A stretch of DNA of 64,000 nucleotides, from contig JAHCAT010000004.1 of assembly GCA_019634735.1 (NCBI GenBank), forward strand, positions 62,001-126,000, written 5' to 3'. The notes beneath the pieces were generated by a model that had not been told where the DNA came from, ran no database searches, and was given only the letters and a program-made list of their open reading frames with translations. Position numbers and translations under genes: made by a program. Shown here piece after piece: positions 56,292 through 64,000 of the stretch. The stretch comes from Lysobacterales bacterium. GTDB lineage: Bacteria; Pseudomonadota; Gammaproteobacteria; Xanthomonadales; UBA2363. The number at the start of each line of letters is the position of its first letter. The stretch's first letter is position 1.

Positions 56292-57101
56292 ATGAGCGAT
56301 CCCTGGCCGCGCCGCATCGTCTGCCTCACCGAGGAAGGCACCGAAACCCTCTACCTGCTCGGCGAGCAGGACCGCATCGTCGGCATCTCCGGCTTCACCG
56401 TGCGGCCGCCGCGGGCGCGGCGCGAGAAGCCCAAGGTCAGCGCCTTCACCAGCGCGCGGCTGGGCGAGATCGAGGCATTGCGTCCCGACCTGGTGATCGG
56501 CTTCTCGGACATCCAGGCCGAAATCGCAGCCGAGCTGGTGCGGCGCGGCATCGAAGTGTGGATCGCCAACCACCGCAGCGTCGAGGGCATCCTCGCCTAC
56601 ATCCTGCGGCTGGGCGCTCTGGTCGGGGCCGGCGACCGTGCTGCGGCCCTGGTGGCGCGCGCGCGTGCCAACCTGGCCGAGGTGGCGGCGCAGGCCGCGG
56701 CCCTGCCGAGGCGGCCGCGGGTCTACTTCGAGGAGTGGGACGCGCCGATGATCTCGGGGATCGGCTGGGTGTCCGAGCTGGTCGGCATCGCCGGCGGCGA
56801 CGACATCTTCCCCGAATGCGCGCGCGAGCCGCTGGCCCGCGGACGCATCATCGCCGATCCCCTGGAGCCGGCCCGGCGCGCACCGGATCTGGTGATCGGC
56901 TCGTGGTGCGGCAAGAAGTTCCGTCCCGGGAAGGTCGCCGCGCGACCGGGCTGGCAGGCGGTGCCTGCGGTGCGCGACGAGGAACTGCACGAGGTCAAGT
57001 CGGCGCTGATCCTGCAGCCGGGGCCGGCGGCCGTGCTCGAGGGCGTCAATGCGATCGCCGCACTGGTGCACGGCTGGGCGGCGCGGCGCGTGGCCCGGTG
57101 A
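56292..57101 (+). CDS. BtuF-like substrate-binding domain protein without signal peptide
   Basis: This 269-residue protein of the periplasmic binding protein 2 family (BtuF/FhuD/TroA-helical fold) resembles cobalamin-binding proteins: RIVCLTEEGTETLYLLGEQDRIVGISGFT, ALRPDLVIGFSDIQAEIAAEL, a long helical linker and FEEWDAPMISGIGWVSELVGIAGG. There is no signal peptide or lipobox, and no ABC partners nearby, so it may be cytoplasmic. An in-frame upstream ATG (56259) would not add a signal peptide. Ligand unknown; cobalamin or iron-chelate is guessed from the family only. Confidence 0.75.
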   Translation: MSDPWPRRIVCLTEEGTETLYLLGEQDRIVGISGFTVRPPRARREKPKVSAFTSARLGEIEALRPDLVIGFSDIQAEIAAELVRRGIEVWIANHRSVEGILAYILRLGALVGAGDRAAALVARARANLAEVAAQAAALPRRPRVYFEEWDAPMISGIGWVSELVGIAGGDDIFPECAREPLARGRIIADPLEPARRAPDLVIGSWCGKKFRPGKVAARPGWQAVPAVRDEELHEVKSALILQPGPAAVLEGVNAIAALVHGWAARRVAR

Positions 57102-57102
57102 C

Positions 57103-57858
57103 TCAGAAGCCCAGGCGCTTCTCCGCCACCAGCCACAGCGTGGTCGCCAGCCGGTTCAGCGGCCACAGGGCCTCCAGGGGCCGGTTCAGCGCGAACAGCG
57201 CGTCGGCCAGCCGGCCGCCCGAGGCCGGCAGCATCTGGTGCCTGCCCCAGCGCAGCGGCAGGAAGCCGCGCGCCAGCAGGTGGTGGCGCAGCGGCGCCAG
57301 CCGGTAGCGCCGATGGTGCGCCTGTGCAGGGTGCAGGCGACGCGCCAGCCACTCGCTCCAGGAGGCGGCGTTGGGCAGGTGGGTCAGCACCAGGCGGCCG
57401 CCCGGCTGCAGCACGCGCCACAGCTCGTCCAGGGTGTGGTCCTGGTGGGCGACGTGCTCGAGGGTGCCGCCGGCGATCACCACGTCGAAACTGCCGTCCG
57501 GGTAGGGCAGCGACCAGGGGTGGCCCAGCGCGGCGTAGTGCATGCCGGATGCCGCGTGCAGCGCGGCGTAGGGGCCGGGCGCGACGACATCGCAGCCGTG
57601 CAGGTTGAGCCCGGCGCCCAGCTTGCGCCGTGCCAGCCACGCGAACACGCCATGCCGGCAGCCGAAATCGAGCAGGCTGCGAGACCCGGCGAGCGCGGAC
57701 TCGATCTTCCGCCAGGCCTGGGCCAGCTCCGCCAGAGGTGCGCCCGGACGGGTCTTGACCGCCAGGTAGGGATCGTCGCCGGGCGTCGCCTGCGCGAAGA
57801 AGGCGGCCAGCGCCGCCTGCAGCGCGGCCGTGCCGTCGCGTGCGCCGGCCGGACTCAC
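57103..57858 (-). CDS. SAM-dependent methyltransferase (class I)
   Basis: This 251-residue Methyltransf_11-type enzyme has the SAM site LLDFGCRHGVFAWLARRK, acidic HGCDVVAP and the post-I motif FDVVIAGGTLEHVAHQD with LWRVLQPGGRLVLTHLP. It starts with GTG overlapping the stop of the DUF4426 gene (GTGA). It is the last gene of proC-yggT-DUF4426-methyltransferase. The motif I and length differ from MetW, which often sits here in pseudomonads. Substrate unknown. Confidence 0.8.
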   Translation of the reverse strand: MSPAGARDGTAALQAALAAFFAQATPGDDPYLAVKTRPGAPLAELAQAWRKIESALAGSRSLLDFGCRHGVFAWLARRKLGAGLNLHGCDVVAPGPYAALHAASGMHYAALGHPWSLPYPDGSFDVVIAGGTLEHVAHQDHTLDELWRVLQPGGRLVLTHLPNAASWSEWLARRLHPAQAHHRRYRLAPLRHHLLARGFLPLRWGRHQMLPASGGRLADALFALNRPLEALWPLNRLATTLWLVAEKRLGF

Positions 57859-58334
57859 TCGCCGACGAAGCGGTGCTCGAAGCGCACCGGGATCGACCGG
57901 GTCGCGCCTTCCGGACGCACCTCCAGCTCGAAGCGGAGTTGCTCCTCGCCGCGGATCCGGAATTCGCCGACGTAGTAGATGGCGTCCTGGTCGCGCAGCT
58001 CGCGCAGTTCGATGTTGCCGACCTGGCCGGTCAGGGCGCGGCTGCGTGCCGTAATGCTGGCGGGCACCGCGGTGCCGCCGTCGTCGTCGCGCAACACCGC
58101 GATGTTGAGGAAGCCGCGCGTGCCGGAACGGGTGATGCCATAGCTGCGCGCCACCTCGGCCGACAAGGCCGTGGTCGGCAGGGCGTTGAAGTGCACCGTG
58201 TAACCGTCGGCGGACAGGCTGCGGGTCGGGTCGGCGGCGATGCCGGTGCCGGCCGCCACCAGGAGAAGGAGCGCAGCCAGCAGCGCGGCGGGACGGCGCG
58301 CGCTCGACCGCTCGGATCCGGAGGGGGAAGGCAT
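57855..58334 (-). CDS. DUF4426 secreted protein
   Basis: This 159-residue protein has a signal peptide (PAALLAALLLLVAAGTGIAA). The DUF4426 pattern starts SLSADGYTVHFNALPTTALSAEVARSYGITRS and ends in the beta strand VGEFRIRGEEQLRFELEVRPEG. A GGAG site seven bases before the ATG at 58334 supports it over the in-frame ATG at 58355. The family is periplasmic with unknown role and usually sits near proC/yggT. Confidence 0.85.
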   Translation of the reverse strand: MPSPSGSERSSARRPAALLAALLLLVAAGTGIAADPTRSLSADGYTVHFNALPTTALSAEVARSYGITRSGTRGFLNIAVLRDDDGGTAVPASITARSRALTGQVGNIELRELRDQDAIYYVGEFRIRGEEQLRFELEVRPEGATRSIPVRFEHRFVGE

Positions 58335-58402
58335 GGCGGGCTCCTGGAACGTCATGCCGCGATCATACGCCCAGGGGAATGCCGCGGGCGGCAGCCGCCG
58401 GC

Positions 58403-58975
58403 TCAGCCCAGCGCCAGCCGGCCGGCCAGCTGCTGCAGCGGCTCGATCAGCAGGATGCGCAGCAACTGCACCGCCAGGATCGCGAACATCGGCGACAGGT
58501 CGATCGGCATGTCCGGCAGCAGGCGGCGGAACGGCGCCAGCAGGGGGCGGGTCATCTGGTAGACGAGGGGCACCGCGGGATTGCGGTTGTCGACCGGGAA
58601 CCAGCTCAGCAGCACGCCCGCCAGCAGGGCCCAGAAGGCCAGCCACAGCAGCAGGGACAGCAGGTCGGCCAGGGCCCAGACCGCCAGCGCGGCGAACGGC
58701 GGCAGGCCACCCGCCAGGGCCGCGATCGCCGCCACCTTGGCCAGCGCGAGCAGCCAGGCGAGCAGCACGCCGGCGGTCTCGATCGGACCGAGCGGCGGCA
58801 GCAGCCGTCGCATCGGACCGATCGCAGGCTGGGTCAGGCGGTGCAGGACCTGGCAGAGCGGGTTGTAGAAGTTGGCGCCGGCCGCCTGCAGCCAGACCCG
58901 CAGCAGCACCACCAGGATCGCCAGGCCGAAAAGGGTGGCGATGAGGAAGTGGCCGGCGTTGGCGAACGGGCTCAT
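58403..58975 (-). CDS. YggT-family membrane protein
   Basis: This 190-residue inner-membrane protein has two YggT repeats, each with paired helices (ATLFGLAILVVLLRVWLQ...FYNPLCQVLHRLTQP; ...VLLSWFPVDNRNPAVPLVYQMTRPLLAPFRRLLPDM). The NP..Y.LTxPxLxPxRR pattern defines the family. Some members affect osmotic-shock tolerance or cell division. It overlaps the proC stop (ATGA), as in many proteobacteria. Confidence 0.9.
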   Translation of the reverse strand: MSPFANAGHFLIATLFGLAILVVLLRVWLQAAGANFYNPLCQVLHRLTQPAIGPMRRLLPPLGPIETAGVLLAWLLALAKVAAIAALAGGLPPFAALAVWALADLLSLLLWLAFWALLAGVLLSWFPVDNRNPAVPLVYQMTRPLLAPFRRLLPDMPIDLSPMFAILAVQLLRILLIEPLQQLAGRLALG

Positions 58976-59808
58976 GGCACCTCCGCCAGTTCGCCGCCGC
59001 GCCGCACCGCGGCGGCGACGGCGGCGTCGATCAAGGCGTCGAACTCCTGGGCGTCCAGCTCGGCCATGGCCGCGGCGGTGGTGCCGCCCGGGGAGGTGAC
59101 GCGTCGGCGCAGGGTGGCGGGGTCCTCCTCGGCGCCGGCGGCCATCCGCCCGGCCCCCTGCGCGGTCTGCACCACCAGGGCGCGGGCGACGCCGGCCGGC
59201 AGGCCGTGCCGGATCGCTGCCGCTTCCAGGGCCTCGATGAGCCGGAAGAAATAGGCCGGGCCGGAGCCGGATACCGCGGTGACCACGTCCATCAGCGCTT
59301 CTTCGGCGATCCACGCAGTGCTGCCCACCGCCGACAGGACCGACTCGGCGAGGATGCGCTGTGCGGCCGTGCAGCGGCCGTTGGCGAACAGACCGGTGGC
59401 ACCCTCGCCCAGCAGCGCGGGGGTGTTGGGCATGGCGCGGACCACCGCGCGGTCGCCGCCCAGCCACGCGTCGACCTGGTCGCTGCGGATGCCCGCGGCG
59501 ATGGACACGAATACCGGCGCGGGATCGGGCAGCGCGGGCGCGACCAGGGTGCAGACGCCGGCCATCACCTGCGGCTTGACCGCCATCACCACCACGTCGG
59601 CGCCGGGCAGGACGGCGACGGCGTCGTCGCCCACGGTCACGTCGAAGTCCCGGGCCAGCGCCTGCCGGGCGGCCGCATCGGGGTCGGCGACGCGGATCCG
59701 GGCGCCGGGATGACCACGGCGGCGCAGGCCCGCGACCAGGCTGCGCGCCATGTTGCCGCCACCGATGAAGGCGATGTTCGGGGCCGGAGTCGGGTCGCTG
59801 GACGTCAT
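58972..59808 (-). CDS. proC: Pyrroline-5-carboxylate reductase
   Basis: This 278-residue cytosolic enzyme completes proline synthesis from pyrroline-5-carboxylate with NAD(P)H. The Rossmann site is IAFIGGGNMARSLVAGL, with VVMAVKPQ, the AMPNTPALLGEGATGLF stretch and the ALMDVVTAVSGSGPAYFFRL / VTSPGGTTAAAM catalytic region. Length and motifs are standard. It heads a minus-strand operon, translationally coupled with yggT. Confidence 0.95.
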   Translation of the reverse strand: MTSSDPTPAPNIAFIGGGNMARSLVAGLRRRGHPGARIRVADPDAAARQALARDFDVTVGDDAVAVLPGADVVVMAVKPQVMAGVCTLVAPALPDPAPVFVSIAAGIRSDQVDAWLGGDRAVVRAMPNTPALLGEGATGLFANGRCTAAQRILAESVLSAVGSTAWIAEEALMDVVTAVSGSGPAYFFRLIEALEAAAIRHGLPAGVARALVVQTAQGAGRMAAGAEEDPATLRRRVTSPGGTTAAAMAELDAQEFDALIDAAVAAAVRRGGELAEVP

Positions 59809-60255
59809 GGACAGGCGGGCGATGGCGGTGCAGTCCGGATTCTAGCCCGGATACTTCTTTTGGCCGCTACTGCGAGACCCATAGGGGGTGGCCCGGAAGC
59901 ATGCGCGCTTGGCGGCCGCGCTGCGCGCGCCCGCCAGGCAGCAAGACCGGACCGGGTGCGTCATCCGTCACCCACCACGGCCGCCGTGCGCCGACCTGCG
60001 GGCCTGATTGGCGTCGCGTCTCAGCCCGTTGCCAGGCGGCTTTACGTGAGTGCGACGACACCGCACTTCTCCCCTCCCCCGCCTGCGGGGGAGGGGCGGG
60101 GGAGAGGGCCGTCCCGGCCAGCGCACGCCGCTGGGCCGGCAACGATGCAGATCATGGCAAGCCCCGACCCTCTCCCCCGGCCCCTCTCCCACAGGGAGAG
60201 CAGCTGTGTTCGATGTCAACCCCCAGATGCCCGGTTGTAGACGCGCGCTGGCTGG

Positions 60256-61215
<960 letters not shown>

Positions 61216-61219
61216 TCAG

Positions 61220-61420
61220 AGCACTCCCCCGTCACGACTCGGCCTTGCAATGCGTACGCGAGGTACTGGCAACTGTTCGAGCAAAGGACGGAGAATGAGG
61301 GTGCAGCGTGCCTTGCTCTCCCACGTGCGTATGACGTGTCACCACGTTCGGCACCAGGGGGTAACGGCACGCTGCACCCCGCTCCCGCCCGACTCCTGAC
61401 AGATCAGGAGGCGGGCAGGA
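61220..61420 (-). ncRNA. Predicted IS110 bridge RNA
   Basis: In transposase direction the leader folds as follows. (1) A 5' hairpin CTCCTGA/TCAGGAG (61393-61410) with an outer CCCGCC stem. (2) A target loop on a perfect 12-bp stem GTGCAGCGTGCC/GGCACGCTGCAC (61377-61366 with 61312-61301). (3) A donor loop on CTCCGTC/GACGGGGGAG (61293-61286 with 61233-61224). Target-loop guides are CCCCCT (61361-61356) and GGGAGAG (61322-61316), separated by an apical GTGC/GCAC plus ACGTG/CACGT hairpin. They match the left flank CCCCT and complement the right flank CTCTCCC. Donor-loop candidates are ACAGTTGC and GCAAG. Ends of the RNA are approximate. Confidence 0.75.
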
Positions 61421-61572
61421 GGGAACATACAAGGGGAGCACAACGCGCTGCGGTCACCGAACACCGAGTCCTGGCCCTTGGTCCCCGATCCTGGGCTGAG
61501 ACACGACGCCAATCGGGAGCTGCGGAGGGGCGACCGGACCGCCAGGCGCGACCGGCTCGGCACCCGGGCGAG

Positions 61573-63321
61573 TCAGGACAGGGCGTCGGCCAGTCGTCGC
61601 GCCTGTTCCAGCAGCTCGGTCGGCACCCGCGGCGCGTACTCGTCCAGGTGCTCCAGCACCGCCCGGGACTCGACCCGCCAGCCGTCGGCATCGACCGCCA
61701 GCAGGGCATCGAGATCGCCGGGGTCCAGTTCCAGGCCGTCCAGGTTGAGGTCGTCGGCGTTGGGAAGCAGGCCGATCGGCGTCTGCCGGGCGCCGGCCTC
61801 GTCGTCGCAGCGGCGCAGGATCCACTCCAGTACGCGCAGGTTGTCGCCGAAGCCCGGCCACAGGAAGCGGCCGTCGGCACCGCGCCGGAACCAGTTGACC
61901 TGGAAGATCTTCGGCAGGTTCGCGCCGGTGGTGTCGAAGCTCAGCCAGTGCGCCCAGTAGTCGCCGAAGTGGTAGCCGCAGAACGGCTTCATCGCCATCG
62001 GATCGCGGCGCACCACGCCGACCTGGCCGGTCGCCGCGGCGGTCGTCTCCGAGGCCATCGCCGCCCCCATCAGGACGCCGTGCGACCAGTCCCGGGCCTG
62101 GGTGACCAGCGGCACCAGGCTGCGCCGGCGGCCGCCGAAGATGATGGCGCTGATCGGTACGCCGTGCGGGCGCTCGGCGGCGTCGGTGTAGCTGGGACAG
62201 TTGTGCATCGACACCGTGAAGCGGGCATTGGGATGCGCAGCCGGGCCGTTGGCCGGGTCGTAGGGTCTCCCGCGCCAGTCGAGTGCCGGCTCGCCCTCGT
62301 CGAGTCCCTCCCACCAGGGCCGCTGGTCGGCGGTGACGGCGACGTTGGTGAACAGGGCGTCGCGGTCCAGCATCGCCAGGGCGTTCGGATTGGTGCCCGG
62401 GCCGGTACCCGGGGCGACACCGAAGAAACCGGCCTCGGGATTGATTGCCCACAGCCGGCCGTCGTTGCCGCGCTGCATCCAGCAGATGTCGTCGCCGACC
62501 GTCCAGACCTTCCAGCCGCGCTCGCGGTACGCCGCGGGTGGGATCAGCATGGCCAGGTTGGTCTTGCCGCAGGCGCTGGGGAAGGCGGCGGCGACATAGC
62601 GGGTCTCCCCGTCCGGACGCTCGATGCCGACGATCAGCATGTGTTCGGCCAGCCAGCCTTCCTGGCGGGCCTGCCAGGAGGCGATCCGCAGGGCATGGCA
62701 CTTCTTGCCGAGCAGGGCGTTGCCGCCATAGCCCGAGCCGTAGGACTTGATGGTCAGTTCCTCGGGGAAATGCATGATGAAGCGCCGCTCAGGGTCGAGT
62801 TCGCCGGTCGAGTGCAGACCCTTCACGAAGCTGCCGTCGCGCTCGATGCGGCGCAGCGCGTCGCTGCCCATGCGGGTCATCCGGCGCAGGTTGGCGACCA
62901 CGTAGGGGCTGTCGGTGATCTCGACGCCGCAGCGCGCCAGCGGCGACTCGATCGGGCCCATGCAGTAGGGCACCACGTACAGGGTGCGCCCTGCCATGCA
63001 GCCGTCGAACAGCGCGTCGATGCGGGCATGCGCCTCGTCGGGTGCCAGCCAGTGGTTGTTCGGGCCGGCATCCTCACGGCGCCGCGTGCACACGAAGGTC
63101 AGGTGCTCGACGCGCGCCACGTCGTCGGGATGGGAGCGGTGCAGGTGGCAGCCCGGGTGGCTGTCGGCATTGAGCGGCAACAGGTCGCCGCTGCCTAGCA
63201 TGCTTTCGGTCAGGGCCCGGTCCTCGGTGTCGGATCCGTCGCACCAGTGGATGCGCGCAGGGCGGGTAAGTCGGGCGACCTGGTCGACCCAGGCATTGAG
63301 TTCGGGCAGCTTGCTGGACAT
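61573..63321 (-). CDS. pckG: GTP-dependent phosphoenolpyruvate carboxykinase
   Basis: This 582-residue cytosolic gluconeogenic enzyme converts oxaloacetate plus GTP to PEP. The P-loop is AAFPSACGKTNLAML (catalytic Cys in it), with the metal/substrate segments TVGDDICWMQ, GFFGVAPGTGPGTNP and SYGSGYGGNALLGKKC. The length (~600) and motif set are of the GTP type, not the ATP type. It starts with an ATG at 63321, 101 bp from the convergently oriented region of the TetR gene. It lies just beyond the IS110-split repeat. Confidence 0.95.
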   Translation of the reverse strand: MSSKLPELNAWVDQVARLTRPARIHWCDGSDTEDRALTESMLGSGDLLPLNADSHPGCHLHRSHPDDVARVEHLTFVCTRRREDAGPNNHWLAPDEAHARIDALFDGCMAGRTLYVVPYCMGPIESPLARCGVEITDSPYVVANLRRMTRMGSDALRRIERDGSFVKGLHSTGELDPERRFIMHFPEELTIKSYGSGYGGNALLGKKCHALRIASWQARQEGWLAEHMLIVGIERPDGETRYVAAAFPSACGKTNLAMLIPPAAYRERGWKVWTVGDDICWMQRGNDGRLWAINPEAGFFGVAPGTGPGTNPNALAMLDRDALFTNVAVTADQRPWWEGLDEGEPALDWRGRPYDPANGPAAHPNARFTVSMHNCPSYTDAAERPHGVPISAIIFGGRRRSLVPLVTQARDWSHGVLMGAAMASETTAAATGQVGVVRRDPMAMKPFCGYHFGDYWAHWLSFDTTGANLPKIFQVNWFRRGADGRFLWPGFGDNLRVLEWILRRCDDEAGARQTPIGLLPNADDLNLDGLELDPGDLDALLAVDADGWRVESRAVLEHLDEYAPRVPTELLEQARRLADALS

Positions 63322-63422
63322 GGGTGGTGGCAGGGCAGGGGGGAAAGAGGTGTCACCGGACAGTAACCTTCGCCTGCCGGGCGTGCAAACCGCCGGGCCG
63401 CGATGCGCGCGGGGGCGGAGGC

Positions 63423-64000
63423 TCAGGCCGGGGGGATCAGGGTGGCGATCGTGTGGTCGATGAACGCTTCGAACTCGCTGTGCTCGGCGAAGCGCGGTTG
63501 GCCGAGCTGCAGGGAAAGCTGCAGGAAGCCGGCATACACGCTGTAGGAGAGCAGGGCGCGGTGGCTGGCCTGCTGGCGGTCCAGGCCGATCTGGCGGAAC
63601 GCGCGGGCCAGGAAGTCCAGGCGCCTGCGCACCACCCGGGTCATGATCGGCTTGACCAGGGGATGGTCCAGGGCCTTGAGCAGTTCGCCGTAGATGATGT
63701 GGGTGCGCAGCTCCTCGCTGACCCGCATGAACAGGCGGCGCAGGCGCTCGCGGGGGTCGGCGATCGGTTCGATGGCGTCGAACAGGTTCTCCTGTTCCTG
63801 TCGCTCCCAGCTCTCGATGGCGCCCTTGAGCAGGGCGTCGCGGTTCTCGAAGTGCCAGTAGAAGCTGCCCTTGGTCACGCCCAGGCGGCGGGCCAGCGGC
63901 TCCACGGCCAGCGACAGGACGCCGTGCGCGGCGATCTCGTCGAGGGCGGCGTTGAGCCAGTCGTCGGCGGTGAGCCGGACCTTCTCGGGCTGCGCGGCGG
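63423..64000 (-). CDS. TetR-family transcriptional regulator (5' end cut by the window)
   Basis: This is a repressor-type protein with the N-terminus missing beyond 64000. The visible part begins in frame with an HTH region (EKVRLTADDWLNAALDEIA, GVLSLAVEPLARRLGVTKGS, FYWHFENRDALLKGAI), typical of TetR (recognition helix then WHF). The C-terminal regulatory domain (160+ residues) is helical. A GTG at 63905 inside it is not the start because the upstream frame encodes the HTH. Target genes are unknown; pckG is adjacent on the same strand, 101 bp downstream, but may not be controlled by it. Confidence 0.85.
   Translation of the reverse strand, partial: AAQPEKVRLTADDWLNAALDEIAAHGVLSLAVEPLARRLGVTKGSFYWHFENRDALLKGAIESWERQEQENLFDAIEPIADPRERLRRLFMRVSEELRTHIIYGELLKALDHPLVKPIMTRVVRRRLDFLARAFRQIGLDRQQASHRALLSYSVYAGFLQLSLQLGQPRFAEHSEFEAFIDHTIATLIPPA

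Noticed and set aside
57103..57858. MetW (methionine biosynthesis) call for the methyltransferase
   Set aside because: MetW is about 195 residues with a different motif I. This protein is 251 residues and no metX is adjacent.

Overview
The window is about 70% G+C (estimated by eye) and densely coded with short intergenic gaps. Gene content (cbb3 oxidase cluster, GlnE, GTP-dependent PEP carboxykinase, KdtX-like LPS glycosyltransferase, DUF4426 and YggT, TIGR02999-type ECF factor, secreted SGxW-module proteins, a CRP/Clp-type palindrome) points to a gammaproteobacterium of the Lysobacterales (Xanthomonadales). This placement is inferred from gene families, not from a marker gene.

Layout. 1-11.7 kb: four consecutive large MacB/FtsX-type permeases (the first cut by the window edge), one ABC ATPase, and a sigma-54 response regulator plus histidine kinase. 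12-24 kb: a TPR-type Ser/Thr kinase, two secreted proteins sharing an SGxW module with a MITE-like repeat between them, an NnrU-family membrane protein, an unknown secreted protein, an ECF sigma factor, and a large propeller-type diguanylate cyclase. 24.1-36.3 kb: a low-oxygen respiration block on the minus strand. It holds ccoN-O-Q-P, a small membrane gene, ccoG-H-I-S and a TauE/SafE-like gene, then ompW, an FNR-type regulator and oxygen-independent hemN. Three FNR/Anr-type boxes lie in front of ccoN, ompW and hemN. 36.5-44.5 kb: a DUF3096 mini-protein with a structured leader, glnE, a tandem-repeat secreted protein with a sorting-type C-terminus behind a perfect CRP/Clp palindrome, an ELM1-family protein with a CPA2 antiporter, and YceI. 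44.9-50 kb: a probable LPS core/O-antigen cluster. 50.5-53.8 kb: a CPBP protease and a PhnD-like/GGDEF pair. 54-59.8 kb: sucCD, a BtuF-like protein, a methyltransferase, DUF4426, yggT and proC. 60-61.5 kb: an IS110-family element. 61.6-64 kb: pckG and a partial TetR regulator.

The most striking signal is the IS110 element at 60201-61431. It sits inside the second copy of the same roughly 280-bp terminal-inverted-repeat element whose intact copy is at 15882-16161, so the empty site can be reconstructed. The 243-bp leader upstream of its transposase folds by eye into a bridge-RNA-like layout. Its internal-loop guides match the observed target flanks and, with G-U wobbles, the element's own ends, around a shared CT core.

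No rRNA, tRNA or CRISPR array was seen.
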